64,000 nt of DNA from an uncultured Bacteroides sp. (GCA_949285025.1 CASDXG010000079.1:104037-168036), one strand, 5' to 3'; counted from the first letter of the stretch, positions 1 through 10,076 are shown. The notes: generated from the sequence alone by a model not told the origin. A program made the numbers and translations.

Positions 1-1
1 T

Positions 2-82
2 CTGGAAAAGATAGCGGCTGCTTTTTTTCAGTTGAAACGGTTTGCTGATTTTGTTAATTATACGGTTGACGATATGGAATAA
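2..82 (+). CDS. C-terminal fragment of an unidentified protein
   Basis: An open frame enters from the left edge and ends with TAA at 80-82, giving 26 residues that finish FVNYTVDDME. This is too short to assign to a family. Its stop lies 13 nt before the ATG of the YhcH-type gene, which suggests one transcript. The only support is the uninterrupted frame and the tight spacing. Confidence 0.45.
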   Translation: MEKIAAAFFQLKRFADFVNYTVDDME

Positions 83-95
83 GGGCTTTTGTGTT

Positions 96-539
96 ATGGT
101 TATAGATAAAATAGAGAATTTAAAACAGTATGTTTCTCTGAGTCCTTTGTTGCCTCAGGTAATAGATTTTCTTGTCTCTGTGGATTTGTCTGCACTTGAA
201 ACAGGACGCATTGTAATCGATGATGATAAAATCTTTGCGAATATAGAGGAAATATTGCCGAAAAAGAAAGAAGATGCTTTGCTTGAGACGCATGATAAAT
301 ATATTGATTTACAAATACCGTTGACCGGAATTGAAATAATGGGATACCGTGCTCGCGCAGAACTTCCCGTTGTTACATACGATTCCGGAAAAGATATTTC
401 TTTTTATGAAAGTTTGCCGATGAGCTATTTTACGGTAAAACCCGGTATGTTTGTCTTGTTTTTTCCACAGGATGCCCATGCTCCTGCCATAACAGATGTT
501 GGCATAAAAAAAATAGTTGTGAAAATCCGTACTTATTAA
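96..539 (+). CDS. YhcH/YjgK/YiaL family protein (DUF386)
   Basis: A 147-residue cytosolic protein of the YhcH/YjgK/YiaL family, a cupin-like beta-sandwich group. The E. coli member NanQ acts on sialic acid anomers; other members are tied to sugar catabolism, so the substrate here is open. Visible signatures are HDKYIDLQIPLTGIE in the middle and a FFPQDAHAP motif near the C-terminus, whose His and acidic residues fit the family metal or sugar site. The ATG at 96 is preferred over an earlier in-frame start at 42, because the earlier one overlaps the upstream coding tail and adds a stretch foreign to the family. It sits 9 nt before glgB, probably in the same operon. Confidence 0.8.
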   Translation: MVIDKIENLKQYVSLSPLLPQVIDFLVSVDLSALETGRIVIDDDKIFANIEEILPKKKEDALLETHDKYIDLQIPLTGIEIMGYRARAELPVVTYDSGKDISFYESLPMSYFTVKPGMFVLFFPQDAHAPAITDVGIKKIVVKIRTY

Positions 540-548
540 ACACATGAT

Positions 549-2564
549 ATGATGAATAATATCTTAAATCTCATTAAAAACGACCCGTGGTTGGAACCTT
601 ATCAAGAGGCAATAATCGGGAGGCATCAGCATGCAATAGATAAAGAAATGGAATTGGCTGATCGGAAAACGTTATGCGATTTTGCTTCGGGGCATCTTTA
701 TTTTGGAATGCATTTGGTGGAAAAAGAATGGATTTTTCGAGAATGGGCTCCTAATGCTACTGCAATTTATTTGGTCGGCGATTTTAATAATTGGATGGAA
801 AATCCGAACTTTAAATTAAAACGAATAAAGAACACAGAGAACTGGGAGATTAAATTACCTAAAAAGACGCTGAAACATGGCGATTTGTATAAGCTGAAAG
901 TATATTGGAAAGGCGGATGTGGAGAAAGAATTCCTGCGTGGGCTACAAGGGTTGTTCAGGACGAACAGACTAAAATATTCAGTGCGCAAATATGGAATCC
1001 CGATAAACCTTATAAGTTTAAAAAGAAAGTATTCCTGCCGAATATCTCGCCTTTAATGATATATGAATGCCATATAGGTATGGCGCAAGACGAAGAAAAA
1101 GTTGGAACGTATAATGAATTTCGCGAAAATGTCTTGCCGAGAATTGCAGCCGATGGATATAATTGTATTCAGATTATGGCCATTCAGGAACATCCTTATT
1201 ATGGAAGTTTCGGTTATCACGTGTCAAGTTTTTTTGCTCCGTCTTCACGTTTCGGTACATCGGATGAACTGAAAATGCTGATTGACACGGCCCATCAGAT
1301 GGGTATTGCTGTTATTATGGATATCGTGCATTCGCATGCGGTTAAAAACGAGGTTGAAGGACTTGGAAACTTCGCAGGAGATCCTTGCCAATATTTCTAT
1401 CCGGGTGATAGAAGGGAGCATCCGGCATGGGATTCTCTATGCTTTGATTACGGAAAGAATCAGGTGATTCATTTCCTTTTGTCAAATTGTCGTTATTGGT
1501 TGGAAGAGTTCCATTTCGACGGATTCCGTTTTGATGGAGTGACCTCAATGTTATATTATAGTCACGGTTTGGGGGAAAGTTTTTGCAGCTATGCAGATTA
1601 CTTTAACGGTAGACAGGACGATAATGCGATTTGTTACCTGACCCTGGCGAACCGTTTAATCCATCAAGTCAATCCCAGAGCGATAACCATTGCAGAGGAA
1701 GTCTCAGGTATGCCCGGCCTTGCTGCTCCCTTTAATGACGGAGGGTATGGATTTGATTATCGGATGGCCATGAACATTCCGGATTATTGGATTAAGATAA
1801 TCAAGGAAAAGCGGGATGAAGACTGGAAGCCTTCCAGCATGTTTTGGGAAGTAACCAATCGTCGGAAAGATGAGAAAACAATTTCTTATTGCGAAAGTCA
1901 TGACCAGGCTTTAGTGGGAGATAAGACGATTATATTCCGTTTGATAGATTCCGATATGTATTGGCATTTCAAGATAGGAGACGAGAATCTCAATGTGGAA
2001 AGAGGAATTGCCTTGCATAAGATGATACGTTTGCTGACTGCCTCGACCATAAACGGCGGATATCTGAACTTTATGGGGAATGAATTCGGGCATCCGGAGT
2101 GGATTGACTTTCCGAGAGAAGGTAATGGTTGGTCGTATAAGTATGCACGTCGTCAGTGGAATTTAGTAGATAATAAAGAACTGTGTTATCATTATCTGGG
2201 TGATTTCGACTCGGCTATGATTCATTTGTTGGAGAAGACAAAGAACATTCAAAAGACTGATGTGATAGAGGTATGGCATAATGATGATGATCAGGTTCTG
2301 GCATTTCGTAGAAAAAATTTCGTATTTGTGTTTAATTTTAATCCGACACGTTCTTTTACCGATTATGGCTTTTTGGTGATGCGTGGTGAATATCGTGTTG
2401 TTTTAAATACAGATGATAAGGCTTTTGGCGGATTTGGTCTGACAGATGATACGATTTCCCATTATACATGTGCAGACCCTTTATATGCAAAGGAAAAGAA
2501 AGAATGGCTGAAACTATATGTTCCGGCTCGCACAGCAATGGTTTTAAAGAGAGTGAATTTTTAG
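549..2564 (+). CDS. glgB: 1,4-alpha-glucan branching enzyme (GH13)
   Basis: Makes alpha-1,6 branches in glycogen by moving short alpha-1,4 glucan chains. The 671-residue protein has a CBM48-type N-terminal domain (about 50-150, with FREWAPNA and GDFNNW), a GH13 catalytic barrel and a C-terminal beta domain. Catalytic residues are visible: nucleophile Asp329 in GFRFDG, acid/base Glu383 or Glu384 in AEEVSG, and Asp452 in ESHDQ. Length and motifs match the eukaryote-like branching enzymes common in Bacteroidota rather than E. coli GlgB. It starts 9 nt after the YhcH-type gene and ends 4 nt before a membrane protein gene. No other glycogen gene is in the window. Confidence 0.93.
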   Translation: MMNNILNLIKNDPWLEPYQEAIIGRHQHAIDKEMELADRKTLCDFASGHLYFGMHLVEKEWIFREWAPNATAIYLVGDFNNWMENPNFKLKRIKNTENWEIKLPKKTLKHGDLYKLKVYWKGGCGERIPAWATRVVQDEQTKIFSAQIWNPDKPYKFKKKVFLPNISPLMIYECHIGMAQDEEKVGTYNEFRENVLPRIAADGYNCIQIMAIQEHPYYGSFGYHVSSFFAPSSRFGTSDELKMLIDTAHQMGIAVIMDIVHSHAVKNEVEGLGNFAGDPCQYFYPGDRREHPAWDSLCFDYGKNQVIHFLLSNCRYWLEEFHFDGFRFDGVTSMLYYSHGLGESFCSYADYFNGRQDDNAICYLTLANRLIHQVNPRAITIAEEVSGMPGLAAPFNDGGYGFDYRMAMNIPDYWIKIIKEKRDEDWKPSSMFWEVTNRRKDEKTISYCESHDQALVGDKTIIFRLIDSDMYWHFKIGDENLNVERGIALHKMIRLLTASTINGGYLNFMGNEFGHPEWIDFPREGNGWSYKYARRQWNLVDNKELCYHYLGDFDSAMIHLLEKTKNIQKTDVIEVWHNDDDQVLAFRRKNFVFVFNFNPTRSFTDYGFLVMRGEYRVVLNTDDKAFGGFGLTDDTISHYTCADPLYAKEKKEWLKLYVPARTAMVLKRVNF

Positions 2565-2568
2565 TCGT

Positions 2569-3729
2569 ATGAGTGGTTCAGAACAGGTGTTGTATCAGAA
2601 AACGGGTGGCTTTCAGGTTTTGATGTGCGGTTTTCTGTTTACCGTTTTCAGTTTTGTTTATTTATATGTTTTTCAGTGTGATGTGTTGGAAACGTTGCAT
2701 TATTCGTTGGCACACGGGAAAACAGTATTTTCTGCCTGGGGGAGTGCTGTCGGTATAACGTTTGTTCTGTTGCTGATACGTTGGGGACTTAATAAATTCT
2801 TGAGATTGGGGGGAATAGTATATGCTTTTTCTTATTTCCCGTTATTCCTGATTTTAGGTGTGCTTACCGATATTGATTACGGGATATATACTTCCACATA
2901 CCATACTGTATGGGGCTGGTTGCTTCCGGTTATATTGATTGTATATATTGTAATCTCCGTTCAGATTGGTAAATTTTTCCGGGCAATGCGTAATTTCTCT
3001 GTGACATCCTTGACCGTTACAAACAGTAATCTTGTAATAATCATTATGCTTTGCATGATGACTATGCTGATTGGAAATACAGACAACGTGTTGCATAATG
3101 AATTAAGGGCGGAGCGATTGTTGCGTGAAAAAAGCTATTCCGGAGCGTTGGAGGCCGGTGTTCATATGGCGGAGCCGACTCATACACTTACAGCTTTGCG
3201 CGCATATGCGTTGGCACATACGGGAGAAATGGGGGAAAGGCTTTTTAATTATCCTCAAAATTATGGGGCGGACGGATTGTTCTTTCCGGACGATTCCTTA
3301 AAAACCTTTCGTTATACGAATGATTCCGTATTTAGTTTATTGGCTATTCCCCGACAGAATGTAAAACCGACCGTTGAGCTTCTGCGAGAGGCATGCTATC
3401 AGGGGACAGGAAGCCATGTCGCTCTTGATTATTATCTTTCGGCGTTGTTACTGGATAAAGAGTTGGATATGTTTGTAAAGACGCTTTCCGATTTTTATGT
3501 TATGGAAGACAGTCTGCCGCTTTATTATCGTGAAGCGGTTGTTTTGTGGAATGAAATACATTCGGATAGCATTAGTCTTGCCAAAGACAGCATGATGTTG
3601 CAGCAGTATGGCGGATATCTTGAAAGGGAAAAGATGCTTTCGTCTGAAACATTTATGGAAAAGAAAAACCTTATGTGTAAGGATTATGGTAATACATATT
3701 GGTGGTATTATAATTATGGAAGGCAATGA
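2569..3729 (+). CDS. Polytopic membrane protein of unknown function
   Basis: I do not recognise this 386-residue protein with certainty; it resembles the uncharacterised DUF6057-type membrane proteins of Bacteroidales. Five hydrophobic segments are visible at about residues 15-36, 55-71, 80-98, 112-133 and 150-167. A roughly 220-residue C-terminal part follows, without membrane segments, helical and rich in Ala, Leu and Tyr, and reminiscent of TPR-like repeats. It starts 4 nt after glgB, so the two are surely co-transcribed. A link to glycogen or cell-surface carbohydrate is possible only by context. The relatives I have in mind are longer, so truncation of the C-terminal part cannot be excluded. 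Confidence 0.7.
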   Translation: MSGSEQVLYQKTGGFQVLMCGFLFTVFSFVYLYVFQCDVLETLHYSLAHGKTVFSAWGSAVGITFVLLLIRWGLNKFLRLGGIVYAFSYFPLFLILGVLTDIDYGIYTSTYHTVWGWLLPVILIVYIVISVQIGKFFRAMRNFSVTSLTVTNSNLVIIIMLCMMTMLIGNTDNVLHNELRAERLLREKSYSGALEAGVHMAEPTHTLTALRAYALAHTGEMGERLFNYPQNYGADGLFFPDDSLKTFRYTNDSVFSLLAIPRQNVKPTVELLREACYQGTGSHVALDYYLSALLLDKELDMFVKTLSDFYVMEDSLPLYYREAVVLWNEIHSDSISLAKDSMMLQQYGGYLEREKMLSSETFMEKKNLMCKDYGNTYWWYYNYGRQ

Positions 3730-3768
3730 TTTTTTCTACGGATATGTGCACAATCACTGGCTTTTTAT

Positions 3769-3776
3769 TAATTTTG
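3769..3776 (+). promoter_or_regulatory. Probable -7 box before proS
   Basis: TAATTTTG fits the Bacteroidota -7 consensus TAnnTTTG. Transcription would start near 3783, leaving a leader of about 38 nt before the proS ATG. No clear TTTG -33 box was found at the usual spacing. Confidence 0.5.
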
Positions 3777-3820
3777 CACATTCAAAAAAGCATCAAGGAA
3801 ATATACAAATGATATAAACT

Positions 3821-5311
3821 ATGGCGAAAGAACTGAAAGAACTGACCAAAAGAAGTGAAAATTATTCGCAGTGGTATAATGATTTAGTGGTAAAGGCTGA
3901 TTTGGCCGAACAGTCGGCCGTACGTGGTTGTATGGTAATAAAGCCTTATGGATATGCAATCTGGGAGAAAATGCAGCAACAATTAGACCGTATGTTTAAG
4001 GAAACCGGCCATGTAAACGCATATTTCCCGCTGTTGATACCGAAATCATATTTAAGTCGTGAGGCTGAACATGTAGAAGGTTTTGCCAAGGAATGTGCCG
4101 TAGTAACTCACTATCGTTTGAAAAATGCAGAAGACGGATCAGGAGTTATTGTAGACCCTGCCGCAAAACTGGAGGAAGAACTTATTATTCGTCCGACTTC
4201 GGAAACCATCATTTGGAGTACTTATAAGAACTGGATTAATTCTTACCGGGATCTTCCTATATTATGTAACCAATGGGCTAATGTGGTGCGCTGGGAAAAG
4301 CGTACACGTCTTTTCCTTCGTACGGCGGAATTCCTTTGGCAGGAAGGACATACAGCCCATGCGACTCGTGAAGAAGCAGAGGCTGAAGCTCAGAGAATGT
4401 TACGTGTGTATAGCGATTTTGCCGAGAAATATATGGCCGTTCCGGTAGTGAAAGGTGTAAAATCGGCTAATGAGCGTTTTGCCGGAGCGTTGGATACTTA
4501 TACTATCGAAGGATTAATGCAAGACGGAAAGGCGCTTCAATGCGGGACATCTCACTTCCTTGGGCAGAATTTTGCCAAGGCGTTTAATGTCCAGTTTGTC
4601 GATAAGAACAATAAGCTTGATTATGTATGGGCTACTTCTTGGGGAGTATCCACCCGCTTGATGGGAGCGTTGATTATGACACATTCCGATGATAACGGAT
4701 TGGTGTTGCCTCCGCATTTAGCTCCGATACAGGTAGTGATTATCCCTATCTATAAGAATGAGGAACAACTCAAGCAGATTGATGCAAAAGTGGAAGGCAT
4801 TGTAAGGAAATTACGCGATATGGGTATATCTGTGAAATATGATAATGCAGACAATAAACGGCCGGGATTTAAATTCGCCGATTACGAACTGAAAGGAGTT
4901 CCGGTGCGTCTTGCAATGGGAGGCCGTGATTTGGAGAATAACACGATTGAGATAATGCGTCGTGATACTTTAGAAAAAGAGACCCGTACCTGCGATGGAA
5001 TAGAAGAATATGTGAAGAATCTTCTAGAAGAAATTCAGACGAACATCTATCAAAAGGCTCTGACATATCGTAATTCGCATATAACAAAAGTGGATACTTA
5101 CGAAGACTTTAAGGCACAGATTGAAAAGGGTGGTTTTATTTTGGCGCATTGGGATGGTACGACAGAGACGGAAGAGCGCATAAAAGAAGAAACGAAAGCG
5201 ACGATCCGTTGCCTTCCTTTTGATGCGGATGAGGAGAGCCTTACACCGGGAGTGGATATGGTTACAGGTAAACCGTCAGCTCGTCGCGTATTGTTTGCCC
5301 GTGCTTATTGA
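3821..5311 (+). CDS. proS: Prolyl-tRNA synthetase (eukaryote/archaeal type)
   Basis: Charges tRNA-Pro with proline in the cytoplasm. At 496 residues it is the short class II form without the large editing insertion seen in E. coli ProS. Class II signatures are visible: motif 2 around [20 protein letters not shown] (about residues 163-182) and motif 3 near [12 protein letters not shown], followed by a HGTP anticodon-binding domain beginning near PIQVVIIP, and a C-terminal zinc-type domain. The final Tyr is the conserved end of this subclass. It probably has its own promoter (box at 3769) and ends at a strong hairpin terminator. Confidence 0.95.
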   Translation: MAKELKELTKRSENYSQWYNDLVVKADLAEQSAVRGCMVIKPYGYAIWEKMQQQLDRMFKETGHVNAYFPLLIPKSYLSREAEHVEGFAKECAVVTHYRLKNAEDGSGVIVDPAAKLEEELIIRPTSETIIWSTYKNWINSYRDLPILCNQWANVVRWEKRTRLFLRTAEFLWQEGHTAHATREEAEAEAQRMLRVYSDFAEKYMAVPVVKGVKSANERFAGALDTYTIEGLMQDGKALQCGTSHFLGQNFAKAFNVQFVDKNNKLDYVWATSWGVSTRLMGALIMTHSDDNGLVLPPHLAPIQVVIIPIYKNEEQLKQIDAKVEGIVRKLRDMGISVKYDNADNKRPGFKFADYELKGVPVRLAMGGRDLENNTIEIMRRDTLEKETRTCDGIEEYVKNLLEEIQTNIYQKALTYRNSHITKVDTYEDFKAQIEKGGFILAHWDGTTETEERIKEETKATIRCLPFDADEESLTPGVDMVTGKPSARRVLFARAY

Positions 5312-5333
5312 TTGATTAAAACGGATACATATA

Positions 5334-5377
5334 AAAAAATAGCGTGATGGTTGCATAAACAATCACGCTATTTTTTT
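5334..5377 (+). terminator. Intrinsic terminator after proS
   Basis: An inverted repeat pairs AATAGCGTGAT (ending 5348) with ATCACGCTATT (from 5362), loop about 13 nt, flanked by an A-run before and a T-run after. It is a classic rho-independent terminator that could also work on the other strand because of the A-run. Confidence 0.85.
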
Positions 5378-5461
5378 ATTTAAAGTGCCGGAATCATGAA
5401 AAATCTCTTGATGTATGAAGAAAAACATGCAGAGGTTTTTCCGGTTTTCTTCGTATGACTT

Positions 5462-5498
5462 AAAAAAAGAAAAGGAGATCTTCTGCAGACCCCCTTTT
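5462..5498 (-). terminator. Terminator of the receptor/lipoprotein operon
   Basis: On the minus strand a 12-bp stem (AAAAGGGGGTCT with AGATCTCCTTTT, including two G-T wobbles) has a 5-nt loop and runs into a T-rich tract (complement of 5462-5469). It lies 28 nt past the lipoprotein stop codon. Confidence 0.7.
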
Positions 5499-5525
5499 TC
5501 TTTTGAAACATCACATTATTATTAA

Positions 5526-7043
5526 TTAATAATCCGTATTATTCGGATCGAAGTTTGTCCATCCGTTAAGCCAAGCATCTGAGGTTCCGAAAGCACCGAT
5601 GTAGGGAGTCTTGTCGAATCCGCTCTGTAAAAGCTCGTCAGTCCAAGCTGCAGCATTCAGAACAGGACTTGATGCTGTCGGCATATAGTCGGCACCGATG
5701 TTACGGCTGTCGGTAAATTGTAAGTCGCTTATATTGTCGTATGCTCTGTTACCCGGTTGGTTTGCGAAATATTCATGCGAGAAAGAATAAGTTGCGCCGG
5801 ATTGCCAAGGCAGGTCATCGTATTCCTTGTTTGCATCAGTTCCTATTGCATCCATTCCTGCAAAGTAGATATTCTGAAGTTTCAGCAGGCCGTCTTGGGC
5901 ATATTGTACGGTATTTCCTTTTTCACCATCGATAATCAGGCCGATAGGATAGCCGATTGCTACAGAGTTGAAGCAAGCCAAATGACTTGAACGGCGGATT
6001 TGCATTGCAGATTGGAACAGGCCGAGAGCAGAACCATTGTTCGGATAATATTCGCCTCCGTTGATATAATTCTCATCGTTTGTGAAACCGTTTCTGCCTT
6101 TAGGCCCGATGAATGTAATATTACTGAATGTTGCAGTTGTGTAAGGGCTGACTTCAGTTCCGTCGGCATTATTGTCAGATTCGAAACTGTTTGACTGAGA
6201 AGTATCGGCAAGTCTCGGATTTCTTACAACAAGTCCGTATTGAACCTTTCCAGAGAATCCGTTATCTGTATCAAAATCATCATCCCATCCGTTGAATGCA
6301 ACTAAATATTTACAGTTTACTGTACCACCGAACCATTCGTAAGAATCGTCGTTAGAGAATGATACCTGCAAGTGGTCGATTTGTGTTCCGCTACCGACAG
6401 AACCGAAAGTTATACCGTTTATTTCTTTATCTTTCTGGAAAGGATATCCGGCAAATTCCACGCGCACATAACTCAAAACGCCTGAATTATCGGCATCATT
6501 GTTACCTCCGTGTGTGGTACGCGGGCCACCTTCTATCTGCATTGAAGTTTGGTTGTTGCGGGCATTACCGCAGATAATCAAACCTCCCCAGTCTCCCGGT
6601 TTACGTTGTCCCTTAGGTTGTGCAGAAGTAAATACGATAGGAGAAGTAGAAGTTCCTTGTGCGATAAGCTTACCGCCCGGCTCTACGATGAGAGACGCTT
6701 GTGTTTGTTTGTCTCCTTTGATTATCGTACCTGCTTCGATGGTTAATTGTGAACCATCTGCCACGTAAACCCATCCTTTTAATGTATATGTTCCTTTTTT
6801 AAGGGTCTGTGTTCCTTTGAAAACCAATTCCTTGTCGCCGTTGCCGATAACGGTTCCTTCTTCGTCAGCTTCTCCGTTTTCATTGAATAGCAAATGGTCG
6901 CATGTCGTTTTTCCATCTGTGTCGGTACCCCAAGTGTACTGCGGTCCTTCTGGTTCTTGCGGGTTCTCATCATCGCTGCAAGAAACTGTCAATCCCAGCA
7001 TCATGGCTGAAAAGGCATAAAACACGAATTTACTTTTTTTCAT
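5526..7043 (-). CDS. Probable surface lipoprotein with beta-helix fold
   Basis: A 505-residue lipoprotein: N-terminal signal with lipobox LTVSC (lipidated Cys22) followed directly by SDDE, which matches the acidic export signal that sends Bacteroides lipoproteins to the cell surface. The body has repeated short beta-rich units (AGTIIKGD, GGKLIAQGT, GGLIICGNA, GTQIDHLQVSFSNDDSYEWFGG) typical of right-handed beta-helix proteins; this family is often mislabelled as a transporter. It is 34 nt downstream of a TonB-dependent receptor gene and takes the position that SusD has in Sus-like systems, so a ligand-capture or surface-processing role is likely. The ligand is unknown. Confidence is high for a lipoprotein, low for function. 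Confidence 0.75.
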   Translation of the reverse strand: MKKSKFVFYAFSAMMLGLTVSCSDDENPQEPEGPQYTWGTDTDGKTTCDHLLFNENGEADEEGTVIGNGDKELVFKGTQTLKKGTYTLKGWVYVADGSQLTIEAGTIIKGDKQTQASLIVEPGGKLIAQGTSTSPIVFTSAQPKGQRKPGDWGGLIICGNARNNQTSMQIEGGPRTTHGGNNDADNSGVLSYVRVEFAGYPFQKDKEINGITFGSVGSGTQIDHLQVSFSNDDSYEWFGGTVNCKYLVAFNGWDDDFDTDNGFSGKVQYGLVVRNPRLADTSQSNSFESDNNADGTEVSPYTTATFSNITFIGPKGRNGFTNDENYINGGEYYPNNGSALGLFQSAMQIRRSSHLACFNSVAIGYPIGLIIDGEKGNTVQYAQDGLLKLQNIYFAGMDAIGTDANKEYDDLPWQSGATYSFSHEYFANQPGNRAYDNISDLQFTDSRNIGADYMPTASSPVLNAAAWTDELLQSGFDKTPYIGAFGTSDAWLNGWTNFDPNNTDY

Positions 7044-7077
7044 TGTTTTGGTTGTTTTAGATAATTAATTGTATGAA

Positions 7078-9846
7078 TTAAAAATTGTAACTGATATTCA
7101 AGTTAAAATTCCGTCCGGGTTTGTATTGGCGATTGATTTGTTCTATAGTCCCATGACTGGTTTCTTGGAATTGTTGGAACGTGATTTTTTCTGCCAATAA
7201 GTCTCTTACGGCAAATTTAATTTCAATATGTTCGCCAAATTTCTTGGAAACGCTAAGATCGATGGTGTTTCTTGGCATTTCATACGAGTCGGGGATATTG
7301 ACAATATTGTCGCCTGTTCCCATACTTCTTCCTACACCAACGATACGTTTCCCGATACGGTTATAAAGAACAGCCGCGTTCCATCCGCTTTTAGGCTGTT
7401 GATAGAATAATCCGGTGTTGATCAGATAAGGAGATTGTCCCTGCATGGGGCGTGATTTCTCTTTTGCTCCTTCTGCAAAATTCACTTTACTTTTAATCAG
7501 TGCACCATTGAAACTCAGACTGAAATTGCGCACTCCTATAAAGTCGAGGTTCTTTCTTATATCAAGTTCTATACCGTAGTTGTCGGCTTTCTCTGCATTG
7601 ACGTTTGAGTAAGTGTAGTCTGTTCCACCGTTTACTGTGTAAGTCCATTCGATCGGATCCTGAAAATGTTTGTAGAAAAGCGAAACAGCAATCAGTTCCC
7701 CCAAGCTCGGATAAAATTCATAACTAAAGTCTACATTGTCGATGTAGGCAGGTTTCAGAGCCGCATTTCCTTCTACATTGCTGGCTAAATCGAAGTCATA
7801 GAAAACGGATGTCGACACTTCACGGAATTCAGGACGGTTCACACTTCGTCCGTAAGATAGACGGAGTTGGTGCTTTTCGTTGAACCGGTAAGTTGTATTA
7901 AGCGTGGGAAAGAAATCATTGTAAGTATAATAGGTGCTTTTGGGACTTTCTTCATACTGACGTGTGTTGCTTATCAGTTCCATTTTGTTATGTTCGAAAC
8001 GGACTCCTGCGTAAATGTTCAGTTTGTCGAAGGGTAAGTTAAAGCCCAAATAGCCTGCTCCCATCAGATTGTTTCCGCTATAGTTGTTTGTGTAATCAAC
8101 ATGTTCCAATAAAGACAGTTTGTCGCTTCCGTAGTTCTCGTCTTGTAGCAATTCGTTTGTGACATCCATTTCGGCATATGCCTGCGGTAACCGTCCGTTA
8201 TTCCATGTATAGAGGAAGAAACGGGTGTCGTATGTTCTTGTACGGTATTCTACATATGTTCCGGCTTTCAATACAGGATTGAAAGAATTAAACTCGAATG
8301 TATGTTGATAATTGACGTTGACAGAGGCAATATGCTCATCCAATCTGGAAAATTCACGGTTTATATCGCCGATGTTGTCGATTTTCATTGCACCGGTTGA
8401 TTTGTCCAGCACCGTAATGTAACGCCGTCTGTCTGGCATATTCCGGTTGGCATATGAATAGCCGGCGCTCCAATCCAGTTGGTCCTCATTCATTAGTGTA
8501 TGTTTTCCTGTGAACTGACCGTTGTATGTGCTTCGGCTTTGATAGTAATATTCCGCCTGATTCTCGAAATCACTTTGAGCATCGTATCCTGAACGATAAG
8601 TATATCTGTCTTTACCTAATTGGTTGAATATGTTTTTAAATTCATATCTGCTATTACCATTAGCGGTAACATAAGTAAGGTTTAACATCGCTCCTAAACG
8701 AGAGTTTCTGTTATACTGATTGTCTTTGTACTGACGAAGATAAGTGGAGCGGTCATTGGCAGTGTCGTATCCTCCGAATAGATTGTTATCCATGCCGCTG
8801 TATGTCTTATATGTATTGCTATAGTTTACCACACCTAATAAAGCGAAAGTCTGACCGGAATCCATTACCCAGCGGTGACTGACGTTCATACTCAGGCTGA
8901 GGTCTCCTATGGGATCTTTGCGACGTGTAGTCCAATCATTGTTAAAGCCGTTATCCAATAAGCTGAAGTTATTGTTCCCTCCGTTTCCGCTTGGCTTTAA
9001 ATTAGATTTGATACCGCCTTGTAAACTTCTCAGTCCGTTGTCGAATCCTAAAAAGTCGGTTCCGCTTCCTTTATAGTATTCGAATCCTCTGAAATGAGTC
9101 TGGTCGTTGAAATTTCCTCCTATGGAGATTCCAAATGTATTTTTATTGGGAACATCTTTTGTATTGATTAAGATGAATCCGCCGGTGAAGTCGGCCGGAT
9201 ATTCGGGGGACGATGATTTTACGACCACAATATTGTCTAATTGTGAGGAAGGAATGATGTCGAATGAAAAAGCGCGGGCATCGGCTTCGCTGCTTGGTAC
9301 GGCACTGTTATTAATCCAAACGTTGTTATAGCGTTGAGAAAGTCCTCTGACCATTACAAACTTATCGTCAATGATGCTGATTCCCGGAACTCTCCGGATT
9401 ACTTCTGAAGCATCTTTATCTTGGGTTTTTGTGATTTGTTGTGCTGAGACGCCCGTTTGCATTACCAGGCTTTTCCGTTGCTGGGTGATAAGTGCGTTTT
9501 CTGTATCTTTTTTTACTGTCGCTGTTACGGTGACTTCACCTAGTACCTGTGCATCGGATTCCATTTCTATGGTTATTTCAGCCATATCTTTGACAGTGAC
9601 TTCGATTGTCTGTGTACGATAAGATATATATGAAACAATTAATTGATAAGTAGTGTTTCGCAGGCCTCCCAATTCAAATTTTCCATCAATGTCGGTTACT
9701 GCACCGGTAGTAGTCCCGTTTATTTGAATAGTGGCTCCGATTAATGGTTCTTTACTCTCTTTGTCGAGGACGATTCCTCGTATCGCTGCGGCTTGCACGT
9801 AAGTTACTATGCAGATAAAAGTAGCGAGGATTAAAAATCTTTTCAT
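7078..9846 (-). CDS. TonB-dependent outer-membrane receptor
   Basis: A 922-residue outer-membrane channel for energised uptake. In order: signal peptide (about 1-20, ending VQAAA), a CarboxypepD-regulatory-like beta-sandwich (about 22-100, IRGIVLDKESKEPLIGATI), a plug domain (about 130-235, with SEVIRRVPGISI and VVVKSSSPEYPADFTGG), then a beta-barrel ending in an aromatic NISYNF strand, as outer-membrane proteins do. It lacks the long SusC-type features and has no SusD neighbour; its partner is the beta-helix lipoprotein downstream. Possible -7 box on the minus strand at 9935-9942 (TTACTTTG, one mismatch). The substrate cannot be read from the sequence. Confidence 0.9.
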   Translation of the reverse strand: MKRFLILATFICIVTYVQAAAIRGIVLDKESKEPLIGATIQINGTTTGAVTDIDGKFELGGLRNTTYQLIVSYISYRTQTIEVTVKDMAEITIEMESDAQVLGEVTVTATVKKDTENALITQQRKSLVMQTGVSAQQITKTQDKDASEVIRRVPGISIIDDKFVMVRGLSQRYNNVWINNSAVPSSEADARAFSFDIIPSSQLDNIVVVKSSSPEYPADFTGGFILINTKDVPNKNTFGISIGGNFNDQTHFRGFEYYKGSGTDFLGFDNGLRSLQGGIKSNLKPSGNGGNNNFSLLDNGFNNDWTTRRKDPIGDLSLSMNVSHRWVMDSGQTFALLGVVNYSNTYKTYSGMDNNLFGGYDTANDRSTYLRQYKDNQYNRNSRLGAMLNLTYVTANGNSRYEFKNIFNQLGKDRYTYRSGYDAQSDFENQAEYYYQSRSTYNGQFTGKHTLMNEDQLDWSAGYSYANRNMPDRRRYITVLDKSTGAMKIDNIGDINREFSRLDEHIASVNVNYQHTFEFNSFNPVLKAGTYVEYRTRTYDTRFFLYTWNNGRLPQAYAEMDVTNELLQDENYGSDKLSLLEHVDYTNNYSGNNLMGAGYLGFNLPFDKLNIYAGVRFEHNKMELISNTRQYEESPKSTYYTYNDFFPTLNTTYRFNEKHQLRLSYGRSVNRPEFREVSTSVFYDFDLASNVEGNAALKPAYIDNVDFSYEFYPSLGELIAVSLFYKHFQDPIEWTYTVNGGTDYTYSNVNAEKADNYGIELDIRKNLDFIGVRNFSLSFNGALIKSKVNFAEGAKEKSRPMQGQSPYLINTGLFYQQPKSGWNAAVLYNRIGKRIVGVGRSMGTGDNIVNIPDSYEMPRNTIDLSVSKKFGEHIEIKFAVRDLLAEKITFQQFQETSHGTIEQINRQYKPGRNFNLNISYNF

Positions 9847-10034
9847 GAAATCTCTAATTAATTCGCTGCAAAAATCCGAGTTTTAAATTACAGACAAACA
9901 ACAGAGTGGTGACACTTTTATTGATAAGCGGTTACAAAGTAATTTCAAAAGGCGGGGAAAACAGAAAGAATATTCCGGAATGTAAGAAGGAATGTTTTCT
10001 TTATGAGGACGATATGCAGATGAAATTATTTTCC

Positions 10035-10042
10035 TATATTTG
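10035..10042 (+). promoter_or_regulatory. Probable -7 box before the GxGYxYP gene
   Basis: TATATTTG fits TAnnTTTG and lies 34 nt before the start codon at 10077. The 230-nt divergent gap (9847-10076) otherwise shows no gene, repeat or hairpin. Confidence 0.5.
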
Positions 10043-10076
10043 AGAGATATTAAATTGCTGTCACGAGAAAATAACA

